A stretch of 64,000 nucleotides of DNA from RGIG5612 sp017511185 (lineage in GTDB: Bacteria > Bacillota > Clostridia > Lachnospirales > Lachnospiraceae): positions 1 through 64,000 of the forward strand of contig JAFWLF010000064.1 of NCBI GenBank assembly GCA_017511185.1, read 5' to 3'. The notes beneath the pieces are model-generated. The model made no database searches. It worked only from the letters and a program-made list of their open reading frames with translations, and was not told where the DNA came from. Shown in pieces: positions 59,771-64,000 of this stretch. The translations under genes were made by a program, and so were the position numbers. Positions within the stretch are counted from its first letter, which is position 1; each line of letters opens with the position of its first letter.

Positions 59771-61270
59771 TCACGTCTTCTGCGTTATTTTATGCAGAAC
59801 TATCTGGAGCTTTAGTCTTTCTTCCGGGTCGTTCAGATCACATCCGAGGATCTGATCGATCCGGTTCAGTCTGTCTATAAGGCTGGAGCGGTGCAGGTGG
59901 AGCGTTCTCGCGGTGGCAGAAATGGACTTGTTACAGTCCAGATATGTCCTGAGAGTATCGATGTATGAAACCTGAGAGGAAATATCGTGCTTCCATAGCC
60001 TGGTCAGCCCGTCAGTGAAGAAAAACCTGACAGGCACATTGCCGGTAGCGTGGCTCAGGAGCTGCTGAAGGATATAGTCTTCGTAAAAGAAGATTCTTTC
60101 TGTTCTACCGGACTTGAGCCCGTGTTCCAGGGCGGCGCCTGCCTGAAGATATGCATATGTACAGTCAAACAGGTCTTCGAACATATGTGAAATGCCACTG
60201 GTGATCCTCATTTTTTTCGTTATCGGGGTCAGGATAGCATTAAGGGCACTCCGGTAATCATCGGCAGGGGCGGAAATAATGGCACATACAAAAGTATCAT
60301 GCTCAAATGATAAAGCCCCGGGAATCTGTTGCTCAATCAGCGAAGAAACATATCCTCTGGGCAGGGTTGCCGAGTCGTCATCTGACTGAAGCACAGCAAA
60401 GAATAGAGTGTCTTTGAAATTGTATCTGCTGATAATGCTGCGTTGCTCACTGGTAACAGGCTGGCGATTTACGATATCCCTGACAGCCTGGCGCATTGCT
60501 GCATGCTCACCTGCCAGTTGCGGACTGCGCAGGAATGCCTGCCTTAGCATTTCTGAGAAATAAACACACAGTTCCGAATCAGATGGCCGGATCTGGCGGA
60601 AGCCTCCCAGAATGGTGATGCATCCCAGAAATTCGTTTTTATCAAAGATATTTACAGAAAGAGTACTGCTGTCGAGCAGATTCATCAGCAACGGTTCTTT
60701 TATATTGGTGGCGATCTCATGTAGGGAGAGGAAGGTGGCCATAAGATCAGGGTCAAATGTCGGACCGTCCAGATTCATACCAAGCTCATCCTTCAGATAA
60801 TCCTTATCTGTATAGGCCAGATAGTTGAAGTCAGAGCCGATCAGGAGCAGCGGATTATTGAAGATGTCCTTGCTTAAGTCCAGCATTTCCTGCAATGAGG
60901 CACTGCCGCGGAGTACTTCGTTTAGCCTGCCTTCCCAGGCCTCATATCTGTTGAAAACATCCTGCACCAGATTGAAAACGCGGAATATGTTTTCATCTTC
61001 AGGCACTGAAAGGATGCTGCATCCTCTGTAAAAAAATGCTGTGGGAGTACGGCTGCCCAGACATATTAAAAGCACATTTTCTTCAATCGCAGGCTCTTCA
61101 GGCAAATGGTCTGCGCTGCATACATAAACATGTCCGCTTAAGAATTCCTTCTGTCCGTCCAGATAGAATTCAGGCCTTAACAGAACCAGTTCCCGTACGC
61201 TGTCGCCGTTAAAAGAAACTTCAATATAATTCTTCAGATTCTGATATATGATGTCTGCATTCAGTCTCAT
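59771..61270 (-). CDS. PucR-family transcriptional regulator
   Basis: A 499-residue cytosolic regulator. The C-terminal ~60 residues (TLRTYLDCNKSISATARTLH, LHRSSLIDRLNRIDQILGCD) are the PucR/CdaR helix-turn-helix. The N-terminal ~130 residues resemble the PucR sensor region and the middle is GGDEF-like/GAF-like. Such proteins activate divergent catabolic operons in response to the substrate. GAGGAG precedes the ATG. It is divergent from the 61568-64000 operon and shares with it a region containing the palindrome GGTCAAT-N8-ATTGACC. Confidence 0.88.
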   Translation of the reverse strand: MRLNADIIYQNLKNYIEVSFNGDSVRELVLLRPEFYLDGQKEFLSGHVYVCSADHLPEEPAIEENVLLICLGSRTPTAFFYRGCSILSVPEDENIFRVFNLVQDVFNRYEAWEGRLNEVLRGSASLQEMLDLSKDIFNNPLLLIGSDFNYLAYTDKDYLKDELGMNLDGPTFDPDLMATFLSLHEIATNIKEPLLMNLLDSSTLSVNIFDKNEFLGCITILGGFRQIRPSDSELCVYFSEMLRQAFLRSPQLAGEHAAMRQAVRDIVNRQPVTSEQRSIISRYNFKDTLFFAVLQSDDDSATLPRGYVSSLIEQQIPGALSFEHDTFVCAIISAPADDYRSALNAILTPITKKMRITSGISHMFEDLFDCTYAYLQAGAALEHGLKSGRTERIFFYEDYILQQLLSHATGNVPVRFFFTDGLTRLWKHDISSQVSYIDTLRTYLDCNKSISATARTLHLHRSSLIDRLNRIDQILGCDLNDPEERLKLQIVLHKITQKT

Positions 61271-61428
61271 ATTCCGCTCCTCACTGCTTTTTCGTTTTGC
61301 TTGCGGCCTGCTGTCAATCTAAGGCCATAGGCCGAAGAATCATTTATATAATATTATCTGTATTGCCTGAAAGTCAATGTGTGCCCGTGATATATAAGGG
61401 TAATTTGGTGTCAAAATACAAAAATTCA

Positions 61429-61463
61429 GGTCAATTTATAAATATTGACCGTTATTTTTGACG
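61429..61463 (+). promoter_or_regulatory. Candidate PucR operator and promoter region
   Basis: GGTCAAT-TTATAAAT-ATTGACC (61429-61450) is a perfect 7-bp inverted repeat, followed by a further half-site TTGACGG (61458-61464). TATACT at 61484-61489 is a possible -10 for the rightward operon. No other feature is seen in 61271-61567. Confidence 0.5.
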
Positions 61464-61567
61464 GTTTACTGACAGAATAAACATATACTTTGGAGAATTA
61501 AAAAAAGCCGGGCCTTAGCGTACAATCAAAATGAATTAAAAATTTTGATTTGATAAAGGAGGATATC

Positions 61568-62788
61568 ATGCTCAGGGAAAAACTTGGAACTACAAAGTGC
61601 TTCAAGACAGCCTGGGGCAGGCTCGTTACTGAAGAAGAGGCATTTACACAGGTAAACCGCCAGATAGCAGCAATGTGTGCAAACCTTTTCCAGGTAATGA
61701 GGATATTTGAGCCAAGCTGGGAGAAGCGTACCGAAGCAATATGTGAAATAGCAAACATGATGAACATGGCTGTTGCCGGAACCCCGGAAGAGCAGAAGGC
61801 ATATGTGGATATGGCTCTTTATGAGGCGTTCAATATTCTGGAGCTGTGTGAGAAGTCCAGCTGGCTGGGCGGCATCACAGGTGACTCAGGCGACGAATGG
61901 GAGAACATGGCAGGCCGTGTTATCCAGTTTACAAGGGACCGCGTGGAAAAGGAGCTGGATACATGTCCATGGGATATTGTTGGCAGCGAGCTGTGCAATA
62001 TGACGACCAGCATGTTCACTGCCAATTTTGATCTGGCTTCATCTAATGGAACAGAAAATGAAGTTGCCCTCAATATGTGCCAGGCCAGAGGCTGCGGAAA
62101 CAAGCACTGCAGAGTAGTTGCAGAGCGACGCGATAAGTTCGGACTTCCAAAGCAGGAATGGCTGGAGCATATGCAGCAGCCGGTTAATCCAATCCATGAC
62201 ACCCCGAGAGAGCGTATGGTGAAGGAAGGCCAGTGCCTGCGTAATGGCCAGTATACCCAGGCTTTCGGCGAGGAGACCTCACTGGAGGAAGCTTACCACT
62301 GGGTTGCACAGATGGGCTGGGTATGGTCAGTACAGTTCCCGATGATGGCCATCAGGGATATGGCTCCTGATGAAGATGAATTCATGCGTGTTTTCAGAAT
62401 CATATTTGCTACAGCTGGAAAAAACCAGTTCATAGATCCGTTCGCAAAGGAAGGTCTCAGGCAGTATCTGGGCGTTCCTCACAGCATCGATGATAATGAT
62501 GGCAGGATCCTCGGATCATACATCATGTATATGCTGGACGTTCAGCAGGTTCCTTACCAGATGGAGAGATGGACAGAGGACGAGACTTGGATTCGTCTTA
62601 AGACAGAAGACTTTACTGCACGTTATGAGATGGCTCCGCTGGACGAACTGGTAGATGCATATGAGGCTCAGTGGAACGGCGCTGCTAAGACACTGGTATC
62701 TCCGGAATGGTCATGCGTGATAGAAGGCCGTGATGATGAGGATATGATCATCAAGGTAATCCGCAAAGAAGACCTAAGAATGGTTTAA
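61568..62788 (+). CDS. Unrecognised cytosolic protein, first gene of a PucR-linked operon
   Basis: A 406-residue protein without signal peptide or membrane helix. The N-terminal ~225 residues contain NMCQARGCGNKHCRVV, a C-x4-C-x4-C motif that recalls the cysteine patch of V4R/4-vinyl-reductase-like domains, and two tryptophan-rich segments (KSSWLGGITGD; GWVWSVQFPMMAIRDM). I cannot name the family. AAGGAGG at 61556-61562 fixes the ATG at 61568. It is 14 bases upstream of a GcvT-like gene, so a role in handling a methylated substrate or corrinoid/metal cofactor is possible. Confidence 0.75.
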   Translation: MLREKLGTTKCFKTAWGRLVTEEEAFTQVNRQIAAMCANLFQVMRIFEPSWEKRTEAICEIANMMNMAVAGTPEEQKAYVDMALYEAFNILELCEKSSWLGGITGDSGDEWENMAGRVIQFTRDRVEKELDTCPWDIVGSELCNMTTSMFTANFDLASSNGTENEVALNMCQARGCGNKHCRVVAERRDKFGLPKQEWLEHMQQPVNPIHDTPRERMVKEGQCLRNGQYTQAFGEETSLEEAYHWVAQMGWVWSVQFPMMAIRDMAPDEDEFMRVFRIIFATAGKNQFIDPFAKEGLRQYLGVPHSIDDNDGRILGSYIMYMLDVQQVPYQMERWTEDETWIRLKTEDFTARYEMAPLDELVDAYEAQWNGAAKTLVSPEWSCVIEGRDDEDMIIKVIRKEDLRMV

Positions 62789-62802
62789 AGGAGGGAAGGA
62801 CA

Positions 62803-63792
62803 ATGTTATTCAAAGATGATAAAACAGCACGTCTGGACGCAGAAACCATCCGCAAGGGAGTTGGCTGGTACAGGTGGACTCATGACCTGGTTGAAGTAAC
62901 AGGAAAGGATGCCCTTGAGGTACTTAATAATATATTTGTCAGCAACATTGGAAAGGTTGCTGCAGGCAGGACCAAATATACTGCCATGCTTAATGAAGAC
63001 GGTGAGATTATCGACGATGTGATCGTTATGCATATGAGCGAAGATATATACTGGGTGTCAACCCTTTACGGACCGCGCCTGATCCCGTGGATCGAGGCTC
63101 ATGCAGAAGGAAAAGACATACAGACAAAGATCATCACATATGACTGGGATATGTATGCAGTGCAGGGTCCGGATTCACCGAAGGCTATGGAACTCCTTCT
63201 GGAGCAGCCTGTCAGCGAAATGAAGAGATTTGCAGTTGCAGAAAACGCCATTGCAGGAATCCCTGTATATATTCATCGTTCAGGATTTACCGGTGAAAAT
63301 GGTTTTGAAGTATACTGCGCAGCTGATAAGACTACAGAAATCCGTGGACTGATTGCTAAGGCAGTGGAGGCAGCCGGCGGCCGTGAGATATATACCCTGG
63401 AGGTATATGTACGTTCGATTCCTATGGAAAAAGGTTTTGCCCTTAAGCAGGATTTCAAACATCTCAATCCATTCGAGTGCGGCATGGGTTGGTCGGTAGA
63501 TCTGGACAAGGACTTCATCGGAAAGGAAGCAACACTGCAGATCAAAGAGAATCCACGCTGGCGCATGGCAGGACTTGAGTTTGAATGGGAGTCCACCGAG
63601 GACATCTCCATATGGGAGAGGGTTTATCTGTATGGCGTGGAGGTCGGCAGATGTGCTCAGGCTATCTATGGATATACAGTTGATAAGAATATAGGCTTTG
63701 CAACACTGCGAGCCGATGTTCCGGACGGGGCAAAGGTTACAGTAGGACCGAACGGCTCTCCTGCAACTGTTGTAAGCAAGGTATTCTGTTAG
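62803..63792 (+). CDS. GcvT-like aminomethyltransferase / folate-dependent demethylase
   Basis: A 329-residue protein of the GcvT/DmdA/LigM folate-binding family. Conserved strings are KYTAMLNEDGEIIDDVIVMH, AVQGPDSPKAMELL, HRSGFTGENGFEVYC and the C-terminal beta barrel (GKEATLQIKENPRWRMAGLE). The catalytic-type Asp lies in EIIDDVIV. Members move a methyl group to tetrahydrofolate from glycine, DMSP or methoxy-aromatics. As no gcvH or gcvP is near, a demethylase of a small methylated compound is likelier than glycine cleavage. AAGGAGGGAAGG precedes the ATG. Confidence 0.85.
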   Translation: MLFKDDKTARLDAETIRKGVGWYRWTHDLVEVTGKDALEVLNNIFVSNIGKVAAGRTKYTAMLNEDGEIIDDVIVMHMSEDIYWVSTLYGPRLIPWIEAHAEGKDIQTKIITYDWDMYAVQGPDSPKAMELLLEQPVSEMKRFAVAENAIAGIPVYIHRSGFTGENGFEVYCAADKTTEIRGLIAKAVEAAGGREIYTLEVYVRSIPMEKGFALKQDFKHLNPFECGMGWSVDLDKDFIGKEATLQIKENPRWRMAGLEFEWESTEDISIWERVYLYGVEVGRCAQAIYGYTVDKNIGFATLRADVPDGAKVTVGPNGSPATVVSKVFC

Positions 63793-63801
63793 GAGGCAGA
63801 T

Positions 63802-64000
63802 ATGGGAAGATTAGATGGAAAAGTATGCGTGATCACAGGTGCGTCTGCCGGAATCGGACGCGCAACAGTGTTACTGTTCGCACAGGAAGGCGCAAAGGTA
63901 ATGGCAGCTGCAAGACGTAAGGAGCAGCTGGAAGAACTGGTAAAGGAGTGCGAAGGACTTCCGGGAGAAGTTGATTACTGCGTAACAGACGTAGGTGATG
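63802..64000 (+). CDS. Short-chain dehydrogenase/reductase (cut by window end)
   Basis: The first ~66 residues of an SDR enzyme: LDGKVCVITGASAGIGRATV with the TGxxxGIG NAD(P) motif, followed by a basic patch (AARRKEQ) that favours NADP. AGGAGG at 63791-63796 precedes the ATG, 9 bases after the GcvT-like stop, so it is third in the PucR-linked operon. The active-site YxxxK lies beyond the window. Substrate unknown. Confidence 0.92.
   Translation, partial: MGRLDGKVCVITGASAGIGRATVLLFAQEGAKVMAAARRKEQLEELVKECEGLPGEVDYCVTDVGD

Noticed and set aside
62803..63792. Glycine cleavage T protein
   Set aside because: No gcvH/gcvP nearby, and the setting under a PucR regulator suits a catabolic demethylase better; kept as an alternative only.

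Overview
The window looks like chromosome of a Gram-positive anaerobe of the Clostridia, most probably Lachnospiraceae. This is inference, without any database search. Supporting it are: moderate G+C, strong AGGAGG ribosome sites, frequent TTG starts, a sorting signal of PATGD type, an LTA-synthase-like enzyme, choline-binding-type wall repeats, long-form HPF, a glycyl radical enzyme with its activase, and a UroD-like methyltransferase protein.

Layout. 1-1025: end of a polar amino acid ABC importer. 1261-3897: two paralogous secreted NlpC/P60 wall hydrolases. 4000-7212: hpf and secA. 7304-16474: a long co-directional housekeeping run, prfB, hom, a phosphoglycerate-mutase-like putative homoserine kinase, lysC, tsaE, tsaB, rimI, rnz, tsaD, ispD and tRNA-Ser. 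It couples threonine-branch biosynthesis with tRNA processing and t6A modification. 17045-23075: wall-anchored surface protein, MATE exporter and repeat-rich wall-binding protein. 23106-31623: small metabolic and unknown genes (PhzF, racemase-like, ACT, MoaF-like, lipoprotein, DUF2007-like), an LTA-synthase-like enzyme, a HAD remnant, a PHP hydrolase and methionine-(R)-sulfoxide reductase.

31776-41328 is the most unusual metabolic stretch: a nitrogenase-like pair in which a NifH-type Fe protein is fused to a NifD-type subunit, followed by a degenerate NifK-type subunit; then a second MoaF-like protein, a glycyl radical enzyme with a divergent activase, and a UroD-superfamily protein. 41988-42826 is rplM-rpsI. 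42914-56324 holds a UGSC-like protein, esterase, two serine hydrolases around a sucrose-phosphorylase-type GH13 enzyme, pyk, an F420-ligase-like protein, azlCD and a membrane-anchored EEP-fold hydrolase.

56625-59700 is a small island in tRNA-Gly: a tightly coupled DUF4417 / EndoU-type toxin / acidic immunity-like trio, an XRE regulator, duplicated tRNA 3' ends and an integrase remnant. 59771-64000 holds a PucR-type regulator divergent from an unrecognised 407-residue protein, a GcvT-like folate protein and the start of an SDR dehydrogenase. This may be a demethylation or catabolic operon.

The strongest unexplained structure is a set of intergenic arrays. Each has its own short motif, repeated in alternating or mirrored orientation at near-constant spacing: 16700-16972 (AGAATAAT, 153-bp period), 41474-41722 (TGTACAAAAAA plus GGTGCA, 42-bp period) and 52243-52648 (16 alternating GGWCC sites every 26-27 bp). 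A related long inverted repeat lies at 56333-56565. Separately, three genes have their last codons and stop tandemly duplicated.
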